Shown piece by piece: positions 49,902 to 61,032 of a stretch of 64,000 nucleotides of DNA. The DNA is taken from the NCBI GenBank assembly GCA_006384855.1, contig VCJN01003481.1, positions 1-64,000 on the forward strand, read 5' to 3'. This DNA is from Tetraselmis striata (Eukaryota > Chlorophyta > Chlorodendrophyceae > Chlorodendrales > Chlorodendraceae). The notes beneath the pieces are model-generated. The model saw only the letters and a list, made by a program, of their open reading frames with translations. It searched no databases and was not told the origin of the DNA. How positions within the stretch are numbered: position 1 is the stretch's first letter; each line of letters opens with the position of its first letter. The translations under genes were made by a program, and so were the position numbers.

Positions 49902-51299
49902 GCGCTTGCCACCTGACGGCTTCTTTTCGTACAGTACTTGCGGTGTGCCGGCGGGGATGGCATGTCTTTGCGGAGGGGGAGGTGAAGACGGACCCAGGCC
50001 TGCGGGCCTGCGGGACCTCGGCGGGAGGTGGCGCCTCTGGCCAGAGGCTGCGCAACACTGCGCTGGGCCGGGAGCCAGCCCCTCGCCAGCCCAAGCCAGC
50101 CCCTCAGCGGGAGGGCTGCCTGCGAGGGGGCGGGTGCCCAGCTTGAAACCCAAATGTCAACCGCTGTTGTGCGCCACCAAGTCTTATCTCATCTGTCCAA
50201 ATATGCATAACTGCATATTGGGACCCCCCCCCCCCCCCCCCCTTCCTCTGCACATACGCGTACACATGTGTGCACATGCACAAACACCGCCTTCTCCACT
50301 CTGAAGGGCCCCGCTGTGTGTGCATGTCATGCTCTGTGCATGCCGCAGCGGAACCACGTGGTGTTGTGGATTGAAACTGCATTCGGTGGAGACGCTCGTT
50401 GCTCTGGCGGTGCGTTGCAAAGTACTCTTCGCCTGCTCAGTGTTCGCCTGATGTCAGCCTCTGCTCGGCACTTTGGAGCCTGAACAAAGTCATACATGCA
50501 TGGGTCAGAGATCAGTGTACCTAGCATTCATCCGTTTTTTGTATTCAACAGTTTCAGACATGACTATAGATCATGCCTGGCCCTAATTACCAGTGGAAAG
50601 CGCATATTGATGTTGCAAATATAGTGCATATGCTTTGCGTAGGTGGCCATCGACGTGTGAGCCTCAGCAACATCATCGCCGGCCGCAAAAGCTAAATATG
50701 TCCAGGGGAAGCACCTGACAAATCGGCAGAGTGCGACGCGTGCAGCATATCATGTAACATTGGGCTGCTACATTAATGCTAGAAAATTGAAATTAAAGAT
50801 GAAGGGTGTTTGTCCTCGTTCGGGTAGCAGTTTGTGAGTTCATGGAAATGCGTTCGTCGCAATCCCAGCAGCAGCGCAAACCGTGACACTCTTTGACTTG
50901 CACTCGTGCGAAAAAATGTTCAGCAGCTGACCAGCAGCACACACGCGGTGCCTGCATTGTTGCGAAATGCGATGCTCATACGCTGGATTCGCATTGGCAC
51001 ATGCGTTGACATCACGTTTAAAGGGACATGTAGTTCTGACTATCAAAATACCGGTACAACTTGGCTAAACGTTTGTAAGGGCAAGGTACACAGATGCACG
51101 AGCCGCTTGACATGAATGAGTTCACACTCGGATAGTATGAGTGATTGACGAACTAGTTAATGAGAACATTGTAGCTCGCTTCATCTTCCTCGCGCCTGTC
51201 TCCAAGCAGTCATGTTTTCTTCTTCGGCTGCTCGCAATCAAAACAGCCCAGGCAGCAAAGCTCCTGGAATTCTTCGCCATACACAAGCCGGCCGCCCTC
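49902..51299. other. Intergenic space between convergent EBP1-like and kinase genes
   Basis: This stretch holds a poly-C run (50223-50242) and AT-richer sequence with a TGTAA at 50754 that could be a 3'-end signal. No gene is supported. A minus-strand frame near 51.1-51.3 kb follows the kinase stop codon and is not needed by the gene model. Confidence 0.4.
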
Positions 51300-53933
51300 T
51301 CACAGCGCATCGGCCATGCCGCGCGGCGTGGTGTTTGCCCGAAAAGCTGCCTCTGCTTCCGGTGAGTACGCCAGGGACAGCTCGTATACAAGGGCAGCCT
51401 GTCCGCCTGCAGGCTGGAGATTCGCAGCATGGCGGCAATGTCAGTACCACACACCAAACAGGGAGGGCAGCGCAGGCACGATGAAACGGGGCAGCCAGGA
51501 CAGCAAACTCACGTTTTTCTTCGCATTCAGAAGCTCAGATATTCTCGGGTCGGGCTTCAGCTTGTCGGCCGTTGCGGGGTTGTACCAGGCGGACTCCCGC
51601 ACAGACTTAAAGTACGGATCCCTCAGGATGTCTTTGGCGCTCGTCCTCGCTTCCGGGTCCATCCTCAGCAGACGCATGACCATCTTGAGCGCAGCGCGGT
51701 CCACGTTGGGGAACACCTTCCACATTGGTATCTTCGGCGTCTTGGACTGGCGCATGTACGACTTTTGCAGGCTATCCGCGTAATGCTGCGTTGCGCCAAT
51801 CACAGGACATTGTCGCATGCGCTAAGTCGCTGCAAATTTATGGCCTGTCATAGTTGCAAGCGGAATGAAATGTGTGTTGATGTGTGGCAAAGTCTTCAAA
51901 CATACAGGACTTGGGCGGTGTGCGAGATCGGGCTGGGTTTCACCTTCTTTAACGCCCTCTCGCCTGGCCGCCCCAGCATGGCGCCAAGGAGCTCGCCGTA
52001 ATACTCGTGCTTCATGTTGGCAACTTCACGAAACCGAGCCAGTGGGCGCCCGCCATGCAGTGCTGACAACAATACCTGCCGACATCATGCCGTGCTCAGC
52101 AGCAAGCATTTGGCACAAGCTGCGCAGGTGAGCACTGACACGCCGCGCGTAATCCTCAGTCCTCACCATTCCGAGCGACCAGAGGTCGGACGATTTGGCC
52201 ATGTCAGCCCCCAGCTTCAGACGGCCCAGGCTATGAATAGTTTTGTGCGTGTACTCTGGAGGGTGGCTCCTGAATATCAGCGAGGGAAGGGGGAGGGGGA
52301 CGTTATCATGCGTACAGAAAACCTACTGTCAACTTCTGAATGGGGCACGGTCTGCGTGTTGTCCTGCCTCACCCGTGCTTGACGGCGTTGCCCCCAAATA
52401 TGACCTCATTTCCTTTGCTGTCGTACAGCCGCCTCGCAATGCCAAGGTCGACAATCCTTGGCGAGCAGTCCGCGGCAATCATTACGTTCTCGGGCTTGAT
52501 GTCCAGGTGGACGACACCATCTGGCGGTGGGTTGCAGACCAGAAATGAGCCACACGGAAGGCGCACACACAGCAACTATTTCGCGAGTACGAGTCTTGCA
52601 GAGGAGGAGGGGGATACTTGTGTGCATGTAGTGTACAGCGCGGACGATGCTGAACAGGATGCGCTGCATTGCCGACTTCGGCACTTCATGGTGGCTGCTG
52701 CCCCACATGGTGTGCATCTGTCACGCATCGCGAGTCCAAGTCCGCGGCCCAGGCGTCAGAGGTATTTCGGAGCACATTTTTCCCTGTCCCACCCTCGCCC
52801 ACATCTGCATCTCGAGTGCCTTGATTCAACGTGCCCGCTTGTGACTGCATCCCGCGTGGGGCGACATGAACACGCTGATGACCCACCTTGTGCATTGGCA
52901 TCACCATCCGCTCATATGCCACATAGATAGAGGACGCCGACTTTGGGTCCCGCGGCATCAACACATTCTCCACCTTCTCAATGTCGTCTGCGCCGCACGC
53001 CGGGCCATCACCACAATCGTCACCATAATCGGCAGTGGTAGCATGAGCGTGGTGGGGGCCATAACATTGGGCACACAACGGGCTTCTTGAGTGGTTTGAG
53101 CAATTTATTAGATATATATTCTAACTCCTGGAACACTTGTTGAAAGCTGCTGCCCCGAGGTAGTGAGTGACTGGGTGGGTGCTCGCAGGTCAGCAACGAT
53201 ACCCAAACTGCCTGTATGATAATCTTGGCAGGCTCTAAATCATTTCTCATCGAGGCAAGCAGACTGTGCCGTGTCATAGGAGCATGTGGCAGGCACGTAG
53301 GTCGCAACGGAGGACAATAAGTTGTATTTGACAGACATGATACAAACGCGAATGCAATTGTGGTGGTCACGAGTGCCATGCCCCACCCGAACCCTGCAGA
53401 GCCTGCAGTAGCTTGAGCTCCCTTGCCGACCCCTTCAGTCCGGCCTGCAATTTCAGGGTCCCAAAGCGCGCCGGGGGATAAGTCAGCAGCTTTGTCGCTG
53501 CCCTAGGTGTGAGCTGCTGTTGTGCAACGGAGCTTGCAAGGCACGGTGTTGGGAAGCGGCTCTGGCCGGCTGCCCTGCATTTCTCTCCGGGAAGAGGGGT
53601 TGGGGTTCGATGGCTCGAGCGAGGGCCACTGGGGGAGGGAGGGGCGACCTTTTTTATTGCGACCACGCCTCCTTTCAGCTTGTCCAGGGCCATAATCACC
53701 AGACCTTGCGCGCCACGACCCAACTGTGGCGGCAGCCAGAGTGTGCCAGTCAACCGAGAGTGCTGCGTAGCCAAGTCCCGCCCACTGCCAACCGACAGCA
53801 GGCCTTGCAGCGGGGCGGCAGGTAGGCTTTCCAGAAGCACGGGAGTGGCGGGGCGTACCACTCTGATGGTATCGTATCGCTCGGCTGCTTTCTTGTCAAC
53901 CGAGCTCGTCAAGAAAAAATGGCCAACGTCCCT
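51300..53933 (-). CDS. Protein kinase domain protein, atypical motifs, N-terminus unresolved
   Basis: Nine minus-strand exons join in phase: 53933-53649, 53444-53387, 52987-52887, 52717-52618, 52520-52373, 52269-52076, 52062-51944, 51785-51513 and 51413-51300 (stop TGA), giving 463 residues. The upstream start exon is not identified. Kinase landmarks are LGRGAQGLV (Gly loop), VVAIKK (ATP lysine), ARELKLLQAL (helix C Glu), VVHLDIKPENVMI (catalytic loop, HLD in place of HRD), VDLGIA (DLG in place of DFG), PPEYT (in place of APE), SSDLWSLGM (helix F) and MDPEARTSAKDILRDPYF. All residues needed for catalysis are present. The first 60 residues before the domain have no recognised motif. A Thr/Ser kinase is likely, since DIKPEN is present. 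No specific family was recognised. Confidence 0.88.
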
Positions 53934-54320
53934 CTGCGGGGGGTACCGCGACAATTTTCAGACCGGGGAGGCAGATGGGGCGGGGGAGGGGGTGAAGGGG
54001 CGAGGGGCTGCGACGACCCTGGACCCGCTCGCAGCTCAGTATGAGTACCGGTAGCTAGAGGTAAAACGAGCACGCGTCCCAAGTTCGCCTACGCCCGGTC
54101 GGCAACGTAGCAGCTGCATCATCACCGGCTGAACATAACCGCGAGGCGTAGCGAGAGCGGACAACGCTGTCCAACACCCCTTTCCTGCCCATCGGCCCGT
54201 GCTGACAGCTGGACTGCGAGCCTTCTCGGATGGCATCTTCTGATACCCGTACGCGTGTGCGGGCACCGGTACCACAGGCACCGGTACCGTAACTGGGGAG
54301 TGCCACTACTTTTAACTGCT

Positions 54321-54566
54321 CTAACGGCCGACCTTCGAAGGAATCTTCTCGTAGTCGCGCTTGGTGCCACAGGAAGGTATAGACCTCGCGCTAGGGCGAG
54401 GTGGTGGAAACCACTCCCGGCGAAGCTGAACAAGCATCGCAGGCGTCTGTTCCTGCTCCCATATCGGCTTTGAAGAGTCCGCTGCGACGTTGCAGGGCAG
54501 CAACACCGCGACCGCAATCGCGTAGATGATGGTCAACGGCGCGACGAACGCCAGTGGGCGCGCCAT
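54321..54566 (-). CDS. Small ORF with signal-peptide-like start
   Basis: This is an 81-residue ORF from ATG 54566. Residues 1-30 read MARPLAFVAPLTIIYAIAVA VLLPCNVAADSS, a good signal peptide or anchor with an AxA-like cleavage site, then KPIWEQEQTPAMLVQLRREW and a Pro/Arg-rich tail. It lies upstream of the kinase on the same strand. A possible donor (TCGAAG|GTCGGC at about 54331) and acceptor (GTATCAG|AAGATGCC at about 54239) could make it a 5' exon of the kinase. That link is speculative; it could equally be an independent small secreted protein or chance. Confidence 0.35.
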   Translation of the reverse strand: MARPLAFVAPLTIIYAIAVAVLLPCNVAADSSKPIWEQEQTPAMLVQLRREWFPPPRPSARSIPSCGTKRDYEKIPSKVGR

Positions 54567-54954
54567 GCCTACTGGTAAGCACAGCTGCCCGTCGGCCCGC
54601 CTGCAAGCTGCTGACGCGTCGAAGCGGCTGTACAATTCAAGATATATAGGTGGCCAGCGCAGCGTGGAGCTCTGTCGTCAGGGCTTCAGGCTGTGCTAAC
54701 GACTAAGCTTTACAGTTCGCTGATGCGGGGGAGGGTGACACTCTTGCTTGCTGCCCTATGCATCAGGACGATCAGCCCGCGCGTCGTCCAGCCACGGTAC
54801 AGGGTACAGGTATGTGAGAGTCCGAAATGCTTTTCAGCAGATATTTAGCGACTAACGAATGTGTTATTATATTTGCTAGTACCATAATCCAAGGTGCAAG
54901 TCAGTCCTTGCGATTAGGAAATGTTATTTACACCAAACGGGCGCAGTCTTTTTT

Positions 54955-55023
54955 ATTCCGCCCCGGGGACAGGATTGTCACCTTGCAGCGTCTCCAGGAC
55001 GGTCGTTTAGGCAGCGGATCAGC
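54955..55023 (+). repeat. Dispersed CCCCGGGGACAGG repeat, copy A
   Basis: TTTTTTATTCCGCCCCGGGG starts a segment of about 70 bp, running through TTGCAGCGTCTCCAGGACGG TCGTTTAGGCAGCG. Copy B is at 55275-55352. Shorter copies of the core are at 9921-9942 and 12571-12592. Confidence 0.7.
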
Positions 55024-55274
55024 AATCCAGCCTTAAATGCCAACGTCGAAATAATCAGCTCATTTTTACATATACGGGTATAGGTGATCAGTATTAAATA
55101 TAGTCTTAGGATTACTAGGTTCAGGAAACAATCTCCGGCGAAATCATGCAGGGGTGGTGGGGGGGGGGGGGCTCGACGTCCAAGACAGAGGCGCAAAGTA
55201 CTGATTATCCTCTCGGGACGACCTGCGCATCACTCGTCACTCGTCACTGACGCGCCCGAGCCCGCGCGGCATTT

Positions 55275-55352
55275 TTTCCTCACCCCCGGGACAGGACTGG
55301 CAACAGTGCAACCCTTGCAGCGTCTCTACGAACGACGGTCGCTTAGGCAGCG
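55275..55352 (+). repeat. Dispersed CCCCGGGGACAGG repeat, copy B
   Basis: This copy reads TTTTCCTCACCCCCGGGACA, GGACTGGCAA, TTGCAGCGTCTCTACGAACG and ACGGTCGCTTAGGCAGCGAT. It is in the same orientation as copy A about 320 bp away and about 80% alike by eye. Confidence 0.7.
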
Positions 55353-55735
55353 ATCCAGTTACGGAAATAAGCCCTGGGTATGCGACGCTCGGTTACAGTC
55401 AATAAGCAAATTGCCGAAGCATTCTGCAACACTAAATCGAGGCCAGTGACATATTTTGCCAACATTTTTGGATCACCATCTAAAACACTGCCACCAAAAT
55501 ACCCGGCATTGACCACGAAAGGTCCGCCCAACCGTTTGCATGTCGGCTTTTTCGAGTAATAATGCGAGTTGGGGCAAGCCCCATCCCGCGGAGCACAGCA
55601 AACCTGGAGTACGATACATGTGCAACAAAAAAAGCAATAATGTGAGGGAGGGCCCGACGCCATAACTGAAAAAATTCCGCCCATATTCCCGGTAAAATCC
55701 ATGGCGCCATGAAGAGAGGGAGAAACCCCGCCCAA
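55343..55735 (-). CDS. Hypothetical ORF fragment
   Basis: This is a 130-residue minus frame with MASGPPSHYCFFCCTCIVLQ, KRLGGPFVVNAGYFGGSVL and MLAKYVTGLDLVLQNASAIC. The VVNAGYFGG piece recalls the NAG motif of some glycosyltransferases, but the rest does not allow a family call. A further minus frame at 56018-55806 may be an upstream exon. Pseudogene or chance are possible. Confidence 0.25.
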   Translation of the reverse strand: MGGVSPSLHGAMDFTGNMGGIFSVMASGPPSHYCFFCCTCIVLQVCCAPRDGACPNSHYYSKKPTCKRLGGPFVVNAGYFGGSVLDGDPKMLAKYVTGLDLVLQNASAICLLTVTERRIPRAYFRNWIAA

Positions 55736-56018
55736 AATAAAGGCAGTTAGGTCCTCGGGTGTTGCACATTGACTTGACTACTAATAAAATCCCTAAACTC
55801 CGGAACTAACAACCCCAAGTTATGAAAGTGATACCGCCCCCACTATTGTGAGCATTCCACCAACATATGTTCGATAGTCTCAAATTCACTTCCGCCACAT
55901 ACAGCATGCACGGCAATGTTAAAAGGAACTGCTCAAGCATGGCATGAATCCGAGCCAACCGGTGGGCAGTGTGAAATACTCGGGTGCGTGATTGTATCAT
56001 AATGTGCAGCATAGGCAC

Positions 56019-56265
56019 AACCTGTTATACTTCATTTCCCTTTTAGCTCTAATTGATGTCCCGCTTCAGTAGTACGACTACGCATCCCTGGCTGATGACT
56101 CGCGACTACTAGTGCCCCATAGTGATGGCTTGCAACTACTCGTGGCGCTACTCGTCACGCTATTCTCTAGTACTCAGTGCAAGACATCGCTGCCGTACAT
56201 GCCTCCAGCCTGAAATAAAGTACTCCGGCGCTTAACGTTAAGCGGGGGTTAAGCTTGCTACATAC
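56019..56265. other. Intergenic stretch
   Basis: Short CGACTACT/CTACTCGT repeats lie at 56105-56175. There is no supported gene. Confidence 0.4.
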
Positions 56266-56649
56266 ATGCGCTTACTCGAGCTTACTAAAGTATGTGGTAA
56301 GCGCGGTCAAGCGGACCGTGTTTCGACAAGTGGCATGCGAAACCCCCAACGCCACTCGATGTACCTTGAGCAACGCCCCCGCCAACCCCTCCCGGCAGGC
56401 AAGGGCAAGGGAGCAGCACCTGGCAAGCTCAAGAAGAAGCAGCCAATGAGTCGTAGCCGCTTAGGCGGCACCACCCGCAACCGCAGCAACAACATGCCGC
56501 GCCTCTCTGGCACTCACGACCCCGATAACGAGTGGGAGACTGGCGACGAAACATCCCACCAATATCCGGCAGCTCACACCAGTAACGGCCGCTGGATCCG
56601 CCGCTGCGACAAGCCGACCAGCAGACCCAAGAACACCGGCCGCTACTAA
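56266..56649 (+). CDS. Hypothetical basic ORF
   Basis: This is a 127-residue, Arg/Lys/Ser/Pro-rich frame (KGKGAAPGKLKKKQPMSRSR, then NNMPRLSGTHDPDNEWETGD). Its first third overlaps a dispersed repeat (56298-56360) shared with 5693-5765, so it is more likely part of a repeat element than a host gene. No domain is recognised. Confidence 0.2.
   Translation: MRLLELTKVCGKRGQADRVSTSGMRNPQRHSMYLEQRPRQPLPAGKGKGAAPGKLKKKQPMSRSRLGGTTRNRSNNMPRLSGTHDPDNEWETGDETSHQYPAAHTSNGRWIRRCDKPTSRPKNTGRY
56298..56360. repeat. Dispersed repeat copy 2 (related copy at 5693)
   Basis: TAAGCGCGGTCAAGCGGACC through GTTTCGACAAGTGGC matches 5693-5765 over about 65 bp with substitutions and indels. Confidence 0.6.
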
Positions 56650-57191
56650 GCCTTGCAAACGGTGCAGCTGCCACTGTGCTGCTATACCTTCACGCAATTA
56701 GGAATGTATAGTACCGCCCGAAACATGCGACATCCCATTGATTACCGCAGAAGTGCTCCCCAGACATATATAACAATCCCTACTCCAGTGAAGGATGGCA
56801 TCGCAGCCAAGCCCCGGCAAACTCTACTAGCCGGCTCAGCGGTGGATATGTAAATAATGAGCGACAATCAGCTATTCCGGTCAGCCCCCTTCCCCCATCT
56901 CACCTTAATTAGTAGCTATAGGGGCGACGCTTTGGCTGCCTAAGCTTACCTCTCAGCTCTAAATGGGATATGGCTGACTTAGGTAGACACATCAGGGGGG
57001 CGCTGCTGTCCTAGCTACAGCCCGTTGGAAGAAGGAGGGGCTAGGACACACCATGAGGACGGCCGGTACCTTGATCTGTAATTACACCTAGTGTTCCTTA
57101 CCACGGTAAGTTAGAGATAGCATGCCCTATAAGAACAGCTCATCAATCGTCTGAGCCTGTGGCCGCAGCAGACTAGCAGTTGTAATCGATT

Positions 57192-57220
57192 TCAATCTCA
57201 ATCTCAATCTCAATCTCAAT
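57192..57220. repeat. AATCTC hexamer repeat
   Basis: About five tandem CAATCT units. No other features. Confidence 0.85.
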
Positions 57221-57662
57221 TTGGGGCTTTTTAACAGGTTGCGAGAGAGGCAGCGTCGGCAGGCGACACCAATGCGGCATCGATGGCGCGTGGGATGTTC
57301 TAGCCCAACCCTGTTTGATCTAGATCACCTGTCACTACGCCTCCAGTAGCTGGGTGCTCATGGCGGCCGGCTGCGGAGGACGCTTGGGTGTGATGGCTCA
57401 TTCCGCGGGCATGCTGGCGGACGTCGTAGCAGGCTCTCAATTGGGCTGATAAGCGACCCGCCGCCCCGGCTGGCGCGGTTCCAGGGCAGGGTGCGGCCTG
57501 TCACGTCACGTCGAAAGCTGTCATGTCATGGTACTCTTTCTACACATGATGACAATATTTATGAATGAAAAATATAAATATATGAATGGAAAAATGAAAC
57601 ATTTTTAAACATACCGGATTTAAAATCTCGGTTATCCGGTGGCAGAGGTAGAAATAATGGCT

Positions 57663-57735
57663 GTGAAGCGGTCTACCGGTAGAGCACATCCCGTGTCACA
57701 CGGGCCGCCTGATGAGATGGGTTCGGTTTTGATTT
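57663..57735 (+). other. tRNA-like segment, possible SINE head
   Basis: GCGGTCTACCGGTAGAGCAC resembles a tRNA D-arm with an A box. A perfect CCCGTG-TCA-CACGGG hairpin follows, then GATGGGTTCGGTTTTG, which resembles a B box and T-arm. An ordinary cloverleaf is not formed (no U33, weak T-arm pairing), so it is not called as a tRNA gene. A tRNA-derived SINE is the likely alternative. Confidence 0.3.
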
Positions 57736-58370
57736 TAAGAATTACTACACGGCGGGGTCGGGTCGGATGCAGGTAAAGTACTACGAGCTGGGGTTTCGAG
57801 GCAAGCATTTCGTCGGCGCGGGCGGATGGGGCAAGCCACGAGTTCGAATAGACACATCATTCCCGGCACGACATCACACTCCCCAGAACAATCTCCTCGC
57901 GCGGCATCTAGACCACCGCTCAAGAGGAGACAGCGCGGAGAAGAACGCCAGGCCGCCCGGGCAGCCAGCGTGGCCCGGGCGGCGCGTGCCTACGTGCAAC
58001 CGACGACAGCATAGAAGGTGCGTACTCGCCGCCGCCATGTTCGCGTGTTCTACTCGGTACAAGTGCGCCCCTTGCGCGCGCCGCCGGCTGCCCCAGCGAT
58101 CCGCCGGCGACTCGGTTTGTCAGCTTTAGTCGCTACTACCGGTACGAGTAGACTGCGCTTGAGCAGTGGCAGGCTTATATGTTGCGCTTACTTAGCGACT
58201 ATACGGCTTGAGTTTCAGGACATGGCTTGCTACATTTAGGCTGTTTTGGCGTGATTTTGCAAGACGTCCGAGTCCTTGCCTTCACGCCGGCAGTAGTATT
58301 TATGGGATGCGGAGATACTGCTGCGGCTTCGTCCTGACGTTTACGCTCTACTGCCGCAGAACCCTCGGCA

Positions 58371-58831
58371 TTGAACCAAGACCACGTCGAGTGATCCTTT
58401 CGACGACGAAGATTGGTTTTCATATCTGTCGGTGTTATCCCGCCAAGATGTCGGTTCGGGCGACGCGGAGCCTTTCTTTCCAGGCCAAGAACAGCTCCCG
58501 CCTCTCGCTTCAGACGTCCTTGCGGAGTTACCCCAGCAGAATGTGGATACTTCAAACTTCGACGTTCCTGGTGCCAGTCACGATCACGGTCACCAGGCGT
58601 TCGCCGGCAACGACACGCCGGCACCAACGAGTGGCCCGCCGGGCTGCTGCCACTTACCTGGGTGCACCAAGTCTTGCGACCCTGAAGTGCGTGTCCCGGC
58701 GACATTTTCGCCACTCGACCTCCAGAATAAGCCGATGTATTGCAAGAGGTCTCATGCCGCCGCTCACCAGTACGTGTCGCAGCCATCCCATGCTGCGCCA
58801 GGAAAGCCACTTGATCAGTGTCTATTGCCAG
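58371..58831 (+). CDS. Cys-rich exon of an uncharacterised gene
   Basis: This plus frame is open from just after a stop at 58370 to a good donor (GCCAG|GTAAAT at 58831). It begins acidic (DPFDDEDWFSYLSVLSRQDV), continues Asp/Pro-rich, and holds a Cys/His cluster (CCHLPGCTKSCD, then MYCKRSHAAAH). Two other frames on both strands are also long here, but this one has the best protein-like composition. The exon start and partner exons are unresolved. Cys-rich frames at 59831-59984 and a NAC-like frame at 61033-61460 on the same strand may belong to the same gene. Confidence 0.3.
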
Positions 58832-59830
58832 GTAAATTAGCATCATGTCCCTTGGCCATGCATATTTCCCCCTGTCTCAACCAGTATGTTATGATGCACA
58901 TCCTCTCGTCCGCCTTGGACCCTTCCCTCCCTTCTATCCTGCCTTTCTGAAATGCAGCCATAATTCATCCCAGTCTTGCATCACCTTGAAAGCTTTTCAT
59001 GCACAGTTTTCAATCACATGAAATACACTCACTAGTGTGTGTGCCATATCTTTACTCAAGGAATATGCCAGCAACTTCAGGTCACAAACTTGATGTAGCA
59101 TCGGATCGGCGTTGTGGTTCTGCATTTACACTGCGTCCTTTCTTCCCAGTAACTGACCAGCTTTGACCCATTATTGGCCCGCAGGGTGCAGCCTACGCAG
59201 GGCGCCGAATCCTTTTGGGCATCTTTACGCTGCACTGGCTGGCGATGATCAGGTGACACCTCCGCATGCTGGCACTCAGGCCTCTACGGATCTCAGCAGA
59301 TTTAAGCACCTATAGTTTTGGTGATGATTGCAATGACATGAATGCACAACGCCACATGACTATAGTAGTGATGGGTTGAATTATCACAGTGATCGCTGTG
59401 GTGATTGCCCCTGCATTGCGGTGTACGTGTTGCCTTTGGCGCAAAAGGATCCTGCCGCGCAGCCTCACCTACATGGATTTTGCTGCCTCGATCATTTCGA
59501 GAAAGCCAGGAAAATGGGCACGTGCAGGAATGGCGGTGAGTAGCCATGGCTTGACTGCCCCTCACTAATGCCCACGGTAGCCCAGATTATCACCGGCCGC
59601 GAGAGCCTTACCTATCTTACCACACAGTTACCGGCTCCGAACGTACAAGTAGAATGTACATTGACATGACTGGCTATGAACACGGGATGCAACAATGTGG
59701 AATATATCATAAATGTCCCCTATGTCAGGGCTAACAGCCAGGCACCCAATTGGGGCCGGCTGATGCCCTTCAGCCACCCCCGGGCCTCAGAGCCGGGCGT
59801 GTTTAACCATGTCATGCCACATTCCCCTCT

Positions 59831-59984
59831 GTCTGCAAGTACACTATCGCACGAAATCCGGGCGCGTTGTCCTGTGTCAAACAATCACGGCGTGTGGCGC
59901 AGATTGTGTACAACTCGTGCTGTACAAGGACGGCGCGTCACAGGATTACTGCGCCACCTGCGCCGATGACCAGACATCCAAGGT
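59831..59984 (+). CDS. Second Cys-rich exon candidate
   Basis: The candidate lies between an acceptor-like CTGCAAG at 59831-59837 and a donor at CAAG|GTAACG near 59983. The frame reads VHYRTKSGRVVLCQTITACG, ADCVQLVLYKDGASQDYC and ATCADDQTSK. Four or five cysteines in CxxxxxC..C..C spacing suggest zinc binding. No known domain is assigned. Confidence 0.3.
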
Positions 59985-61032
59985 AACGCCTGCTCCAGGT
60001 TGCTTCAATGGGCGGCCCATGAACGCGAACCTAAGCCACGATAGGCACCTCTTAGATACCTACAGGGCACCTCTTAGTGCAGACCAGCGTTACCGGTCTT
60101 GCCCTATGGCCAGCGAGTCAGTTCGACACACTATAACTGGGCGAACGACAAGCGCAGACGAGTCGACACGACTCGAAGCCGGCCCTTCTGGGGGTTGAAT
60201 ACTGGTCGGTAGCGGAAGGTCTTGCCACAGCAAACTCGCAGCCTATGCATGGTTTCAATGGTATACCAATATTCCAGAGAGTGTGCAAATATGCACATAT
60301 GCAGCCCATCGCCTCAACCCAGCCTCTGGCTTCTACCCCCCCTCTGCCCCGTCTCTCACTTGCCAAGCGATTCTCATTCCGTACTCGTTCCATCAGCACG
60401 GGAAGGATATCAAAAACGATTGTTACCTTGCGCATGTACTGACCCGCATTCACATGCAGTACATGTTGCGCGTAAATGTTACTATGATATCGCCAGCATG
60501 GTGTTTCCGCATCAGCCCGGCCCCCAGTCTGTTGCCTGATGAACCGAATCGAGCCGTGCTGATAAGCCATGGCAATTAAGACTGCTTGCAGATAACCTCT
60601 GGGGTTGGGCACCCAAATGACAGGTGCCCAGCCCCAGAGACAATATGCAAGCAGTCCTTATCGCTCGTCATCAGTGGTATAAGTTACATGGCCTGCACTT
60701 TAGATGCCACACTCGATGTACTGTGCCGACCCCCTACCACTGTAAGGAGGGGTCAGCGGTCGATGAAGATTCTGAATTACAGAACAAACAAATGGCTGCA
60801 TGTTGCTGCCCAGGAGATAGCCCGGAGGCTGGAAGAGCAAAGCTTCAACGACTCTGATCCGGACTGGCAGATTCTCCTGCGGACATGTCTCCGTAGCAAG
60901 AATGCCACTCCAGGTGACTGTGTGTCATATGTTGACTCAGGCGTCCTGGCTTGAATGGCCCAGAGATCGCTGTCTTGCGATACTGTTTGTAGCATCAAAT
61001 GCGCTAACATGCGCCTTGCATGTGGTACACAG

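Larger units (their letters stand above)
56650..58370. other. Gene-poor stretch
   Basis: This stretch holds an AATCTC hexamer repeat (57192-57220), an A/T-rich patch at 57540-57620 and a tRNA-like segment (57663-57735). A plus frame from ATG 57826 (MGQATSSNRHIIPGTTSHSP) may be a first exon of the gene described downstream, but no convincing junction was found. Confidence 0.4.

Noticed and set aside
57663..57735. tRNA-Sec(UCA), because the loop of the perfect stem contains TCA
   Set aside because: The loop lacks U33, the acceptor stem does not pair and the T-arm is weak. It is kept only as a tRNA-like segment.
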